Assembly: GCF_003987655.1 (NCBI RefSeq)
Contig: NZ_NGKC01000011.1
Coordinates: 41,474-105,473 of the forward strand
Origin: Vagococcus acidifermentans
GTDB taxonomy: Bacteria > Bacillota > Bacilli > Lactobacillales > Vagococcaceae
DNA: 64,000 nt
Reading direction: 5' to 3'
A program made the position numbers and the translations under genes. The stretch's first letter is position 1. Every line of letters begins with the position of its first letter. The notes under the pieces were generated by a model. The model did no database searches. It saw only the letters and a list, made by a program, of their open reading frames with translations, and was not told the DNA's origin. This document shows positions 56,120 through 64,000 of this stretch, one piece after another.

Positions 56120-58147
56120 ATGTACATTTCAAAGCGTGTAAAAGTTATAACTCTGCTTTTTATAGAATCTAGAGAAAATCTCTCTGTGAAGGAGATTGCA
56201 TCCAGATTAGAATTAAGTGAAAGAACAGTGTATAGAGAACTTGAAGGGGTTCGTTCTTTATTGAAATCTTATAATTTAGAACTGACTACGATTCCTAATG
56301 AAGGAATGTTGCTGCAAGGAAAAATAGAAAATATTTCTAAACTAGAAGATGAATTAATGCAGGAGTCTCATATTGATAATTATAAAATTGAAGAGCGGGT
56401 TGAGCTGGAAACGCTAAAAATAATAACAGAATCTTCTTTTATAAAATGGGAAGCAGTTTCATCTTATATAGATGTTTCCCTATCCACTAGCAAAAAAGAC
56501 CAAAACCTGATTAGACAATTTTTGAAAAAAAGAAATTTAATTTTAATTAGTAAAATGGGAGAGGGCATTCGAATAGATGGAAAAATATATCACAAACATA
56601 TTACCATCATGGATATCTTGGTGAAAAATGTAGAATTTGCTAATCTTTTCAAATGGTTAAAAGACAATGATTTACAAAAATCTATTTTTTTAAAGATTAT
56701 GAATGACAGATATGACAATAGTTGTCAAGAGGCTTTTAAAATTGTAAAAAAAATAATTTTATCAGATGAAGGCGACGCTATTAATGACATTGATTTGATT
56801 GAGTTTATTATTTTATTCGGTTGCTGGATAAGAGAATTAATATTGGATGAGGATTTGACATTTGATCAGGAGATAAAGCACGTATCTGATTCAGAAAGAC
56901 AATTATGTCACTCATTATTAGGAGAGCTTGATTATAGTGTGCCTGATGAGTGGCGTAATTATTTAAGTTGGTTAATTCAAATATATTTTGGTGATCAAAA
57001 AAGCAACAACCAAATTAGAAATCAAAGATTCACGAATAAAGTTAAACTGTTTATTCAGAATGTCGAAGAACAGCTTGGAATAAAATTGATGGAAAATTTA
57101 GAGTTATTTACCGGGTTGCAAAATCATTTGGTCAAAGCTGTTAATAGAGTAAACACTGGTGTATCTATAAGAAATCCGTTAAATCGAGAAATTAAACAAA
57201 ACTATCAAAGCTTATATGCTATTGTTACTAATAGTGTTAATAAAGTTTTTGGTCTAAATTTTTTTCCTAATGATGAAATTGGCTTTCTTGTGTTATATGT
57301 CGCAGTTGCGTTGGACAAACTAGTTGATAAATCGTTTAGAGTATTAATTGTTTGTTCAAGCGGAATGGGCTCTTCGAAAATGCTGGCCAACCGGTTAGAG
57401 AGAGAAATCCCTGAAGTCTATGTCAAAAGGCTCACGTCATTAATGGAGCTTCGCAATATTGAGTTAGATGAATACGAGTTGATTCTTTCCACTGTTCCCC
57501 TCTACTTAAAAAGACATGAATATATGCAAGTGTCACCATTACTAAATGAGAATGAAATTCAAATTATTCGTCAAAAGATTGAAAATCATAAATACACGAG
57601 TTTAGCATTACTCCAAAGTACAGATAAATCTGCCTCCAGAAAAATTTCTAATAAATCAATTGACCAGTTGTATGAGTTTTATAAAAGTTCCAAATATGCA
57701 GTCGATTTGTTGAAAAGTTTAGACTTGAAGTCCATCAAAATCAATTCGCATCATCAATTGAAAAATGAGATTTTGGACATGTTACTCAGAAAAAATTTTT
57801 TGAGCAGTTCTTCAGCAGAGATTGCTTCAGCTGATTGGTCGCAGAATTATTTTCATGTGCCAAATAAAAAATATGCCATTTTAAATTGTCCGACAACCAA
57901 AAATGTATCCAGTTTATTAGTTATTGATGTTGAGTATCAGACGGCGGATGAACAATTAACGAAAGTGATTGTAATTGTTCATCCGGCCAAAGCTAATCAG
58001 AAATCAACTGCATTGTTGAGTAATTTGATAATTTCATTGATTACTAACGAAGAAGCAGATGTTGTTATTAGGGCAAACGATTTTGAATTACTTCAACAAT
58101 TTTTTGCAGAAGAATTAAGATGCGTACTCAATGACATTTTACTGTAA
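56120..58147 (+). CDS. mtlR: Mannitol operon activator with PRD and PTS-like domains
   Basis: 675 residues. N-terminal HTH (ENLSVKEIASRLELSERTVYRELEGV), two PRD regions (about 180-400), an EIIB-like domain with cysteine in VLIVCSSGMGSSKML (about residue 410) and a C-terminal EIIA-like domain whose active-site stretch is degenerate. This is the MtlR layout: phosphorylation by HPr and EIIB/EIIA decides activity. It lies between mtlA and mtlF as in other Firmicutes. GGGAGG precedes the ATG. Confidence 0.93.
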   Translation: MYISKRVKVITLLFIESRENLSVKEIASRLELSERTVYRELEGVRSLLKSYNLELTTIPNEGMLLQGKIENISKLEDELMQESHIDNYKIEERVELETLKIITESSFIKWEAVSSYIDVSLSTSKKDQNLIRQFLKKRNLILISKMGEGIRIDGKIYHKHITIMDILVKNVEFANLFKWLKDNDLQKSIFLKIMNDRYDNSCQEAFKIVKKIILSDEGDAINDIDLIEFIILFGCWIRELILDEDLTFDQEIKHVSDSERQLCHSLLGELDYSVPDEWRNYLSWLIQIYFGDQKSNNQIRNQRFTNKVKLFIQNVEEQLGIKLMENLELFTGLQNHLVKAVNRVNTGVSIRNPLNREIKQNYQSLYAIVTNSVNKVFGLNFFPNDEIGFLVLYVAVALDKLVDKSFRVLIVCSSGMGSSKMLANRLEREIPEVYVKRLTSLMELRNIELDEYELILSTVPLYLKRHEYMQVSPLLNENEIQIIRQKIENHKYTSLALLQSTDKSASRKISNKSIDQLYEFYKSSKYAVDLLKSLDLKSIKINSHHQLKNEILDMLLRKNFLSSSSAEIASADWSQNYFHVPNKKYAILNCPTTKNVSSLLVIDVEYQTADEQLTKVIVIVHPAKANQKSTALLSNLIISLITNEEADVVIRANDFELLQQFFAEELRCVLNDILL

Positions 58148-58157
58148 GGAGAGTTCT

Positions 58158-58586
58158 ATGCGAGTTTTTGAAGAGAAGAATATCAGACTAAATCAACAAT
58201 TTAAAACAAAAAAAGAAGCAATCATTCAAGCCGGTACTGTTTTAGTTGAGAACGGCTATGTTGATTCTTCTTACATAGAAGATATGTTAAAACGTGAAAA
58301 AGAGGTTTCAACTTATATTGGTAACAATGTTGCGATACCACACGGAATCGTTAAATCTGTTGACAAAATTCACCATTCAGGTATCTCTTTTTTGCAAGTA
58401 CCAGAAGGCGTTTCTTATGAAGAAGGGATAGCGTATTTAGTAATCGGGATTGCTGGTAAAAATAATGAGCACCTTGAAATTTTAGGAAAAATAGCAAATG
58501 TGTGTTCCGATATTAATAATGTTGAAATGCTTCGATTTGCAAAAGACAAACACGAGATAATGAAGATTCTTAAGGAGGTCATTTAG
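58158..58586 (+). CDS. mtlF: Mannitol PTS EIIA component
   Basis: 142 residues from ATG 58158 behind AAGGAGAG. Phosphohistidine in VAIPHGI (about residue 62), with KKEAIIQAGTVLVENGYVDSSYIEDMLKREKEVSTYIG as the usual N-terminal half. It passes phosphate from HPr to the EIIB domain of MtlA. It overlaps neither neighbour; 2 bases separate it from mtlD. Confidence 0.94.
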   Translation: MRVFEEKNIRLNQQFKTKKEAIIQAGTVLVENGYVDSSYIEDMLKREKEVSTYIGNNVAIPHGIVKSVDKIHHSGISFLQVPEGVSYEEGIAYLVIGIAGKNNEHLEILGKIANVCSDINNVEMLRFAKDKHEIMKILKEVI

Positions 58587-58588
58587 TA

Positions 58589-59776
58589 ATGAGAGCTGTT
58601 CATTTTGGAGCGGGGGCGATAGGTAGGGGCTTTATAGGAGAGCTGTTGCATGACTCAGGATATGATATTACTTTTATTGATGTTAGCGAAGAATTAGTTA
58701 ATCAAATTAACAAGACAAATAGCTACGAACTATATTTGATTAATCATAATTATGAAAAAAAAATTATCAACAATGTCAAAGCATTGTCTTCAATTTTACA
58801 TTTTGACCAGGTCACACAAGAATTGAAAAAGGCAGATATTATTACTACAAGTGTTTGGGCAGATAACTTATCCAAAATTGCCCCTCTTATTCTAGATGGT
58901 TTAATACAGAGGAAAGCTGAAAATAAACCAGTAGTTAACATTTTAGCTTGCGAGAATGCTCATTTTAATAGTGAAATTTTAAAAAATGAAATTTTAAAAG
59001 CGGACTTCGAAAACAGTATTTCAAACGCTATTGATTCAATCGCTACATTTCCTAATACAGCGATTGACAGGATGGTATTTGACAAAAATGTTAATGGAAA
59101 GCATGTCGTTTCAATTGGAGATGATTTTGAGCTTGTAATTGATTCAACGCAATTAGCTATACCAGATTCCAAACCTATTAAGGGAGCAATCTATACTGAC
59201 AATTTACAACAGTTTTTAGAGCGCAAGTTATATATTATTAACTGCGGCCATGCATGGGCCGGATACATCGGTCATCTTTTAGGGTATGAGATTATCCAAG
59301 ATGTCTTTCTTCGTGAAGACTTAGTTTCTCAGGTAAGAAAAACTATGATGGAATCTGCAACATTATTGAGAGAAAAATATGGATTTGAGATAAAAGATTT
59401 AGAAAATTATATAGATTTCGCTATACGCAGATTTCAAACGCCTGGTGTAAAGGATACCATCAATCGTGTGAGTCGTTCTCCAATTCGAAAACTGCATCCG
59501 TCGGATAGATTAGTAGGCCCCGCTATACAGTGTCAAAAGTTTGGCTTGCCTAATGAACAATTATTAAAAGGGATTGCAGCAGCACTTTTATTTTTTAATC
59601 CTCAGGATGAACAATGTATAGAAATGCGGAAATTTATCCAAGAAAATGGGATTGAGAAAGCTATTACTGAATACACAAGTATAACAAACGAAAGCAGTAT
59701 GTTTCAAAAAATTTTAAATTATTATCATCAATTAAGAGAGGACGCTCAGACTTTTATTAAAGGAGAATTTTTATGA
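58589..59776 (+). CDS. mtlD: Mannitol-1-phosphate 5-dehydrogenase
   Basis: 395 residues. AVHFGAGAIGRGFIGELLHDSGY (NAD-binding), then ACENAHFNSEIL, FPNTAIDRMV and NCGHAWAGYIGHLLGY. It oxidises mannitol-1-phosphate to fructose-6-phosphate. AAGGAGG precedes the ATG; the stop overlaps the next gene (ATGA), tying it to the RuMP genes. Confidence 0.96.
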   Translation: MRAVHFGAGAIGRGFIGELLHDSGYDITFIDVSEELVNQINKTNSYELYLINHNYEKKIINNVKALSSILHFDQVTQELKKADIITTSVWADNLSKIAPLILDGLIQRKAENKPVVNILACENAHFNSEILKNEILKADFENSISNAIDSIATFPNTAIDRMVFDKNVNGKHVVSIGDDFELVIDSTQLAIPDSKPIKGAIYTDNLQQFLERKLYIINCGHAWAGYIGHLLGYEIIQDVFLREDLVSQVRKTMMESATLLREKYGFEIKDLENYIDFAIRRFQTPGVKDTINRVSRSPIRKLHPSDRLVGPAIQCQKFGLPNEQLLKGIAAALLFFNPQDEQCIEMRKFIQENGIEKAITEYTSITNESSMFQKILNYYHQLREDAQTFIKGEFL

Positions 59777-60408
59777 AATTGCAAGTTGCTTTAGATGAAC
59801 TTAAATTAAATGATGCTATAAAATTAATAGAAGATATTCGGGAATATGTCGATATTATTGAGATTGGCACACCATTTATCATTGCTGAAGGAGTACATGC
59901 AGTTAGAAAATTTAAGGAATTATTTCCAGAAAAGGAAATATTGTCTGATGAGAAAATTATGGATGGGGGATACTTTGAAGCAGAACTTGGTTTTGAGGCA
60001 GGTGCAGATTATGTAACAGTTTTAAGTGTAACAGATAATTTAACTATTCAAGGATGTCTTAAGTCAGCAAATGAACAAGGGAAAAAAGTAGTTGCAGACA
60101 TGCTCTGTTGCGCTGATTTATCAACAAGAGTTCAAGAGTTAGAGAGTATGGGAGTCCATATTTTAGCAGTTCACACTGGTGCAGATCAGCAAGCAGAGGG
60201 ACGGCGTCCAATTGATGACCTAAAGCTAATGAAAACGTTGGTCAATAAAGCTCAAGTTGCTGTAGCTGGCGGTATCAACAGCAAGACTGTTAAGGATTAT
60301 GTTGCGCTAGATCCGGACATTATTATTGTAGGGTCTGCAATTTCAAATGCTTCTAACCCGGTTGAAGAAGCAAGATTAATCAAAGCTGCGTTGAAGGAGA
60401 GAGTGTGA
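59773..60408 (+). CDS. hxlA: 3-Hexulose-6-phosphate synthase
   Basis: 211 residues, OMP-decarboxylase-superfamily barrel. LQVALDELKLNDAIKLIEDI, EIGTPFIIAEG, DEKIMDGGYFEAELGFEAGADYVTV (DxKxxD motif) and VHTGADQQAEGRRP identify the HPS branch rather than 3-keto-L-gulonate-6-phosphate decarboxylase, whose motif there is YHRSRDAQ-like. It joins formaldehyde and ribulose-5-phosphate, or runs in reverse to release them from hexulose-6-phosphate. It overlaps mtlD by 4 bases. Confidence 0.9.
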   Translation: MKLQVALDELKLNDAIKLIEDIREYVDIIEIGTPFIIAEGVHAVRKFKELFPEKEILSDEKIMDGGYFEAELGFEAGADYVTVLSVTDNLTIQGCLKSANEQGKKVVADMLCCADLSTRVQELESMGVHILAVHTGADQQAEGRRPIDDLKLMKTLVNKAQVAVAGGINSKTVKDYVALDPDIIIVGSAISNASNPVEEARLIKAALKERV

Positions 60409-60412
60409 TAAA

Positions 60413-60976
60413 ATGTCAATTCAATCAAACTTAATTTCAATTATTGAAGAGTTGTTGCAAAATACTAAACAGATTAGTAATGATGATTTACTACAATTAG
60501 AAGAAGTGATAATAGATGCCAAGCGAATATTTATAGCTGGAGCAGGTAGGTCAGGATTTGCTGCTCGAGCGTTTTCAAATAGATTAATGCATCTAGGTTT
60601 TGTTGTTTATTTTGTTGGTGAACCAACAACTCCAGCCATAAAAGAAGGCGATTTATTGATTATAAGCTCGGGCTCCGGTGAAACAGCTTCTTTAGTAGCA
60701 ATGGCTAATAAGGCTAAAGCTCTAAATGTTACACTTGGCACACTGACTATTTACCCAGAAAATAGTATAGGTAAGTTGGCAGATGTTGTCGTAAAAGTCC
60801 CAGGAGCTTCTTCAAAAACTGACGAATCTACAAGTAAATCAGTTTCCATTCAACCAAACGGCTCGTCATTTGAACAAATGAGTTGGCTTATTTACGATAG
60901 TATAGTTGTTGAGCTAAAAAAAATAAAGAAACAAACTCAAACCGACATGGACAACAGACATGCTAATCTTGAATAA
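60413..60976 (+). CDS. hxlB: 6-Phospho-3-hexuloisomerase
   Basis: 187 residues, SIS-type sugar isomerase. AKRIFIAGAGRSGFAARAFSNRLMHLGFVVYFVGEPTTPAI and LLIISSGSGETASLVAMANKAKAL match PHI; the C terminus GSSFEQMSWLIYDSIV fits. It interconverts hexulose-6-phosphate and fructose-6-phosphate, the product of MtlD, so mannitol carbon can enter the RuMP cycle. GGAGAGAGTG precedes the ATG, 5 bases after hxlA. Confidence 0.92.
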   Translation: MSIQSNLISIIEELLQNTKQISNDDLLQLEEVIIDAKRIFIAGAGRSGFAARAFSNRLMHLGFVVYFVGEPTTPAIKEGDLLIISSGSGETASLVAMANKAKALNVTLGTLTIYPENSIGKLADVVVKVPGASSKTDESTSKSVSIQPNGSSFEQMSWLIYDSIVVELKKIKKQTQTDMDNRHANLE

Positions 60977-61015
60977 AGTTTAAATGAAGTGTATACTCTT
61001 TGTTTAGAAAGAAAT

Positions 61016-61084
61016 AACAAGCAAATTAGCGACATCTCCTTACCTTAGTTATTGTTTTAAGGAGAGAGGGATAATTTGCTTGTT
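61016..61084 (+). terminator. Long terminator of the mannitol-RuMP operon
   Basis: AACAAGCAAATTA pairs with TAATTTGCTTGTT, enclosing a second stem TCTCCTTA/TAAGGAGA, followed by ATATTTTT. Confidence 0.88.
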
Positions 61085-61552
61085 ATATTTTTAAACATCA
61101 ATAGGTTTACATAATATAAATTAAACGAAGTTAATATCGGACGGTATATGTCAAGACCAATCGCAACATCTTAATACTAATTTAACAATTAAGATAACTA
61201 TTTTCATAGGAATAAATTGAACGTTGATTTAAATGCTTATGACTGAAATTAATCAACTATAGGATAACATTTTCTTTCATTTTATTTAGTTTTAAATACT
61301 CTAATTTGAATCGATAGCTTGCAGATTTCCATTTTAGTACTTTTTTTTGGACGTAGATTCAATGTGTATAAGCCATATTATTAAGCCCCCAAAAATGAAA
61401 TAGATATCAAAATGTGAATGATTTGCCCACGTTTTTACGGAAGGCTCATTCACAATGCCGTCTTCATTACCTTACAGCAATTTAGGTGAGTATCCCTATT
61501 TTTAGGGGTATCGTTGTTGATTTATATCACATCCCCAATTGGCTTAAATTAA
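61085..61552. other. AT-rich intergenic stretch, apparently decayed
   Basis: No intact gene. A coding-like minus-strand stretch reads LKWKSASYRFKLEYLKL and ends at a stop near 61260. Two hairpins are present: TGTGAATGA/TCATTCACA around 61410-61455 and TATCCCTA/TAGGGGTA near 61490-61512; the second could help end the minus-strand ABC operon. It may be a remnant of mobile DNA, but no element was recognised. Confidence 0.4.
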
Positions 61553-62416
61553 TTATTCAAAATAATAAAAATATAAATCATTAAGAGTAATTGGCGAATA
61601 AGAAAATTGATGGATGCCTGCTGTCATTAAAGCATTGATAATCTCAGTCAATTGGGCTTCCGTTTCAACAGAGATATAGCTGGTACCATTGGGTAAGCAG
61701 ACGACTTTAAAATCAGCTAAGGTTAACAGTTTTTTCTTACTGGTAAATCTGACAACCGGCCGCTCAGCTTGACCCTTCACAATTTTTTTAGTGAGTATCC
61801 CATCTTTTAAAAAGAAAATGATATCGGAAAAAACCGTTAAGTTTTCTAATAAATGAGAAGCAATGATTATCCCTTTTCCTTCTCTTTTTTTTTCGATTAG
61901 AACTTGTGAGATAAGAGCAACGTTTGAAGGATCCAGTCCATTCATGACTTCATCCATTAACATGTAAGGAGTGTTAGCAACAATCTGCATAGCAAAACAT
62001 AATCGCTGCCGCATCCCTAGTGAATAGTCACCAACTTTTTTGTGACAATAATCCGTCATTTTTAATTCTTCAATAACTTTTTGAGGACTAATAGCTGTCT
62101 GATGCCACATATTTTGATAAATTTTCAGATGATCCATACCAGACAAATAATTATATAAATCATTTTGATCCGGCATCATCGTGATTAAGCGGTGAATTTT
62201 CTTCTCTTCCCTTCTGTTTTTATAGGAGAGTTTGTCTATTTCAATCTGACCGCTGTTGGGCACAAGATAATTCATTATTCCTCTCATTAATGTAGATTTG
62301 CCAGTACCATTAGGAGCCACAAGTCCGATAATTTCTCCTCTATCAAGAGTAAAACTTAACTTGTTTAATATGGTTTTCCCTTTAAAATCAACGACTAAAT
62401 CTTTTACTTCAATCAA
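61553..62416 (-). CDS. ABC exporter ATP-binding protein
   Basis: 287 residues from a TTG at 62416 that overlaps the permease stop (TTGA); a longer frame to 62587 runs through the permease gene and is not used. Walker A GLVAPNGTGKSTL (unusual APNG form), signature YSLGMRQRL, Walker B YMLMDEVMNGLDP. The C-terminal 80 residues (FTSKKKLLTLADF..., YISVETEAQL) are typical of exporters with separate permeases. Expected to power the truncated permease pair upstream. Confidence 0.88.
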   Translation of the reverse strand: MIEVKDLVVDFKGKTILNKLSFTLDRGEIIGLVAPNGTGKSTLMRGIMNYLVPNSGQIEIDKLSYKNRREEKKIHRLITMMPDQNDLYNYLSGMDHLKIYQNMWHQTAISPQKVIEELKMTDYCHKKVGDYSLGMRQRLCFAMQIVANTPYMLMDEVMNGLDPSNVALISQVLIEKKREGKGIIIASHLLENLTVFSDIIFFLKDGILTKKIVKGQAERPVVRFTSKKKLLTLADFKVVCLPNGTSYISVETEAQLTEIINALMTAGIHQFSYSPITLNDLYFYYFE

Positions 62417-63612
62417 ATGAATCGCCCCATTCTTCGAGATAATAAGTAGCTGCTGACTAGCAAAACGGATAACAACAGTCCTAAAACCAAAACCATCTGT
62501 TGAACGTTTAAGGATTGAGTGACATATAAATAATTGGCATGTCCTGTCACAATATCGCCAATCTTGGCAAAAGTACTTGGCAGCCACTGAACAGGAAAAT
62601 ATTCTCCAATTCCCCGTCTAAAATACACAGGTTCCAACAAAAATAAGCAAATAGGTGCTATTATATTCAGCCCTTCATACGGCAACACCTGGCTCAGTAA
62701 AACAATGCTGAAAAAAATAATGAAGACAATCAGCCCTAACAAACTCCCAAAAACAAGCAGATATTTAGCTATTGTCATTGTATGAAAAGCACCGTCGTTT
62801 AGGTAGTTATTGTTATAAATCATGACCGGTAATTTCAGAGAACCTACACCATACTTGATACTAAGAATGAAAAAAACTGGCAACAAGGCTAAGATTGTTA
62901 GCAAAAACCCGAACAGAACAGCAATTAATTTACTAAGAATGCGTTCCATAGGGAGCAATGGATAACCGGCAGCCAAAGACTGGTGACGGAAATCTTTGAC
63001 AACAACATCTGCCGACAGCAAAACTGTCGAAATAATGATGACCAGAGGCAGTAAAACGGAGCTTTCTCTGACCAGTGTCTGTAGAGCCGTTCTTTCTTCA
63101 AAAACATTTACTGACAGAGGAACCTCGCTTCGAGCAAGAGCCTTATATTTAACTGCCTCTCTTTTAGAGGCATAGTGACCATCGTAGTGGGCAAAATAAT
63201 TATTCAACGTATAATAACCAATTGGGTAACGCAAATCTTCCGTTATCTTTGCATTATATATATTATCCGTAAACTCATACCATTTTGACGTTTCCTCAGC
63301 GTATTTTTGATAATCCCTTTTTGAAAAGCTGTCAATCCTTTCAATATCCAGCTGATTCCATTCAGGAAAAATTTCAGTAGCAAAAAACACTAACGGATGT
63401 GTCCCTTCATCAAGCTGTACTTGTTCTAAAAACTCTTGCCTATCGGCTAGCGCCATTTTAGTTTGAGTTAAATTCACTTTTTCAATAGGATCGTACTTTG
63501 GTGCCACTTCAAAAGTATAAAAAAGTCCTAGTAACAAAACAATAATGATAATGTAGCGGTTTTTAACGGAAGACAGCAGGGTTTTCAATTCCATCTTTAG
63601 ATAGTTTTTCAT
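62413..63612 (-). CDS. ABC exporter permease
   Basis: 399 residues. One N-terminal membrane segment (YIIIIVLLLGLFYTF), a roughly 140-residue extracellular region, then five segments (SSVLLPLVIIISTVLLSADVVV, LIAVLFGFLLTILALLPVFFIL and others). ABC-2-type topology as in bacteriocin or peptide exporters. Its start overlaps the stop of the truncated permease upstream (ATGA). The substrate is unknown. Confidence 0.82.
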   Translation of the reverse strand: MKNYLKMELKTLLSSVKNRYIIIIVLLLGLFYTFEVAPKYDPIEKVNLTQTKMALADRQEFLEQVQLDEGTHPLVFFATEIFPEWNQLDIERIDSFSKRDYQKYAEETSKWYEFTDNIYNAKITEDLRYPIGYYTLNNYFAHYDGHYASKREAVKYKALARSEVPLSVNVFEERTALQTLVRESSVLLPLVIIISTVLLSADVVVKDFRHQSLAAGYPLLPMERILSKLIAVLFGFLLTILALLPVFFILSIKYGVGSLKLPVMIYNNNYLNDGAFHTMTIAKYLLVFGSLLGLIVFIIFFSIVLLSQVLPYEGLNIIAPICLFLLEPVYFRRGIGEYFPVQWLPSTFAKIGDIVTGHANYLYVTQSLNVQQMVLVLGLLLSVLLVSSYLLSRRMGRFI

Positions 63613-63874
63613 CTCTGGCTCTCCCTCCTGTAAACCGCATTTCTAAACAGATAACTCAACAATAGAATGATTGCCAGGCTCCACACCACCAAAACAAGCA
63701 TTCCAGTCACAATAGTTCCCCTGGAATCGGTTGCTAAAAAATCACCGTGCAAAACCTCCACCGGGTTGAGATAAATCATTGGGAACCCCCATAATTTTGC
63801 TGCTATTTCCGGCATTAAAAAGCGGATACCATAAAGTCCCAACAATATAAATAAGGTTAAGTAGCTGTTTTTCG
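63609..63874 (-). pseudogene. ABC exporter permease, 5' end removed by an IS256-type insertion
   Basis: About 88 codons of the C-terminal half remain: KNSYLTLFILLGLYGIRFL, FPMIYLNPVEVLHGDF, two membrane segments (IVTGMLVLVVWSLAIILLLSYLF) and the stop. The reading frame runs straight into the inverted repeat at 63874/63875, so the insertion sequence has cut the gene. An internal ATG at 63845 could give a 78-residue fragment, but not a whole permease. The two genes downstream may depend on this gene's lost promoter. Confidence 0.85.
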
Positions 63875-64000
63875 GATAAAGTCCATATAATTGTGTAAAA
63901 GATAAAAGGCCATGTAACAGCCCTTTTACGGTACAATGTTTTTAACCACAAAAACATACCTAGGAGGACTTTACATGACCCAAGTACATTTTACACTGAA
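63875..64000 (+). mobile_element. IS256-family insertion sequence, left end
   Basis: The terminal inverted repeat starts GATAAAGTCC at 63875 and continues ATATAATTGTGTAAAAG, matching the IS256 end from memory almost base for base. A leader follows, then AGGAGG and the transposase start. The element runs off the window, so the right end and target duplication are not visible. Confidence 0.92.
63975..64000 (+). CDS. IS256-family transposase, first codons
   Basis: ATG 63975 behind TAGGAGG reads MTQVHFTL, the N terminus of IS256-type DDE transposases. Only 8 full codons lie in the window. Confidence 0.9.

Noticed and set aside
59773..60408. 3-Keto-L-gulonate-6-phosphate decarboxylase (UlaD)
   Set aside because: The VHTGADQQ stretch and the adjacent PHI gene fit hexulose-phosphate synthase; no other ascorbate genes are present.
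62417..62587. N-terminal extension of the ABC ATPase
   Set aside because: These codons overlap the permease gene out of frame and are not ABC-like; the TTG at 62416 directly precedes the conserved start.
63742..63957. 71-residue minus-strand ORF across the insertion junction
   Set aside because: It crosses from the IS256 end into the permease in the wrong frame; a chance reading frame.

Overview
The window reads as a chromosome segment of a low-to-mid GC Gram-positive bacterium of the order Lactobacillales (Enterococcaceae or Carnobacteriaceae type). The evidence is the carA-carB-pyrK-pyrD-pyrF-pyrE gene order, strong AGGAGG-type ribosome sites, an LPXTG-anchored chitinase, PTS operons with cre-like sites, two VanZ-like proteins and an IS256-type insertion sequence. 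A meso-diaminopimelate dehydrogenase suggests a meso-DAP cell wall. I cannot name the genus from sequence alone. No rRNA, tRNA or CRISPR array was seen.

Layout. 1-8216: end of a pyrimidine operon (carA end, carB, pyrK, pyrD, pyrF, pyrE), followed without a visible terminator by a cytosolic alpha-carbonic anhydrase and meso-DAP dehydrogenase. 8267-14509: minus-strand block with a membrane-anchored beta-propeller protein, the RqcH/NFACT ribosome-quality-control factor, an acetyltransferase, a CDF-like transporter and a zinc-ribbon membrane protein. 14809-19409: a membrane protein, then a COG2984-type ABC transporter (trpXYZ-like) behind a complete leader-peptide attenuator with two Trp codons. 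19458-24580: DUF979/DUF969 membrane pair and a giant M14 peptidase. 24764-27919: small singletons and a decayed ASCH-domain gene. 28258-35344: NAD-linked, cysteine-type formate dehydrogenase with molybdenum-cofactor genes, behind a promoter with a cre-like site. 35582-38044: GH18 chitinase. 38400-41721: OpuC-type osmolyte transporter behind a structured leader. 41855-45493: SorC-type regulator, RDD protein and a glucose-family PTS. 45877-49288: an AraC regulator with a TIM-barrel sensor, then a UPF0261 (Tm-1-like) gene and a TIM-barrel enzyme that is a paralogue of the regulator's sensor. 49356-53611: small singletons.

From about 53,670 the DNA becomes visibly AT-richer. It holds a HAD phosphatase and a mannitol operon (mtlA, mtlR, mtlF, mtlD) that continues directly into 3-hexulose-6-phosphate synthase and 6-phospho-3-hexuloisomerase, so mannitol catabolism is wired to the ribulose monophosphate route. 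After a decayed 0.5 kb stretch comes a minus-strand ABC exporter operon whose first permease gene is cut by the IS256-family element entering at 63,875 and running off the window.

Most notable: (1) the Trp-codon leader-peptide attenuator with four mutually exclusive pairings before trpXYZ; (2) the TIM-barrel/AraC regulator next to its enzyme paralogue and a UPF0261 gene; (3) the mannitol-RuMP operon; (4) an uncharacterised structured leader before opuC; (5) an orphan Fur-like box.
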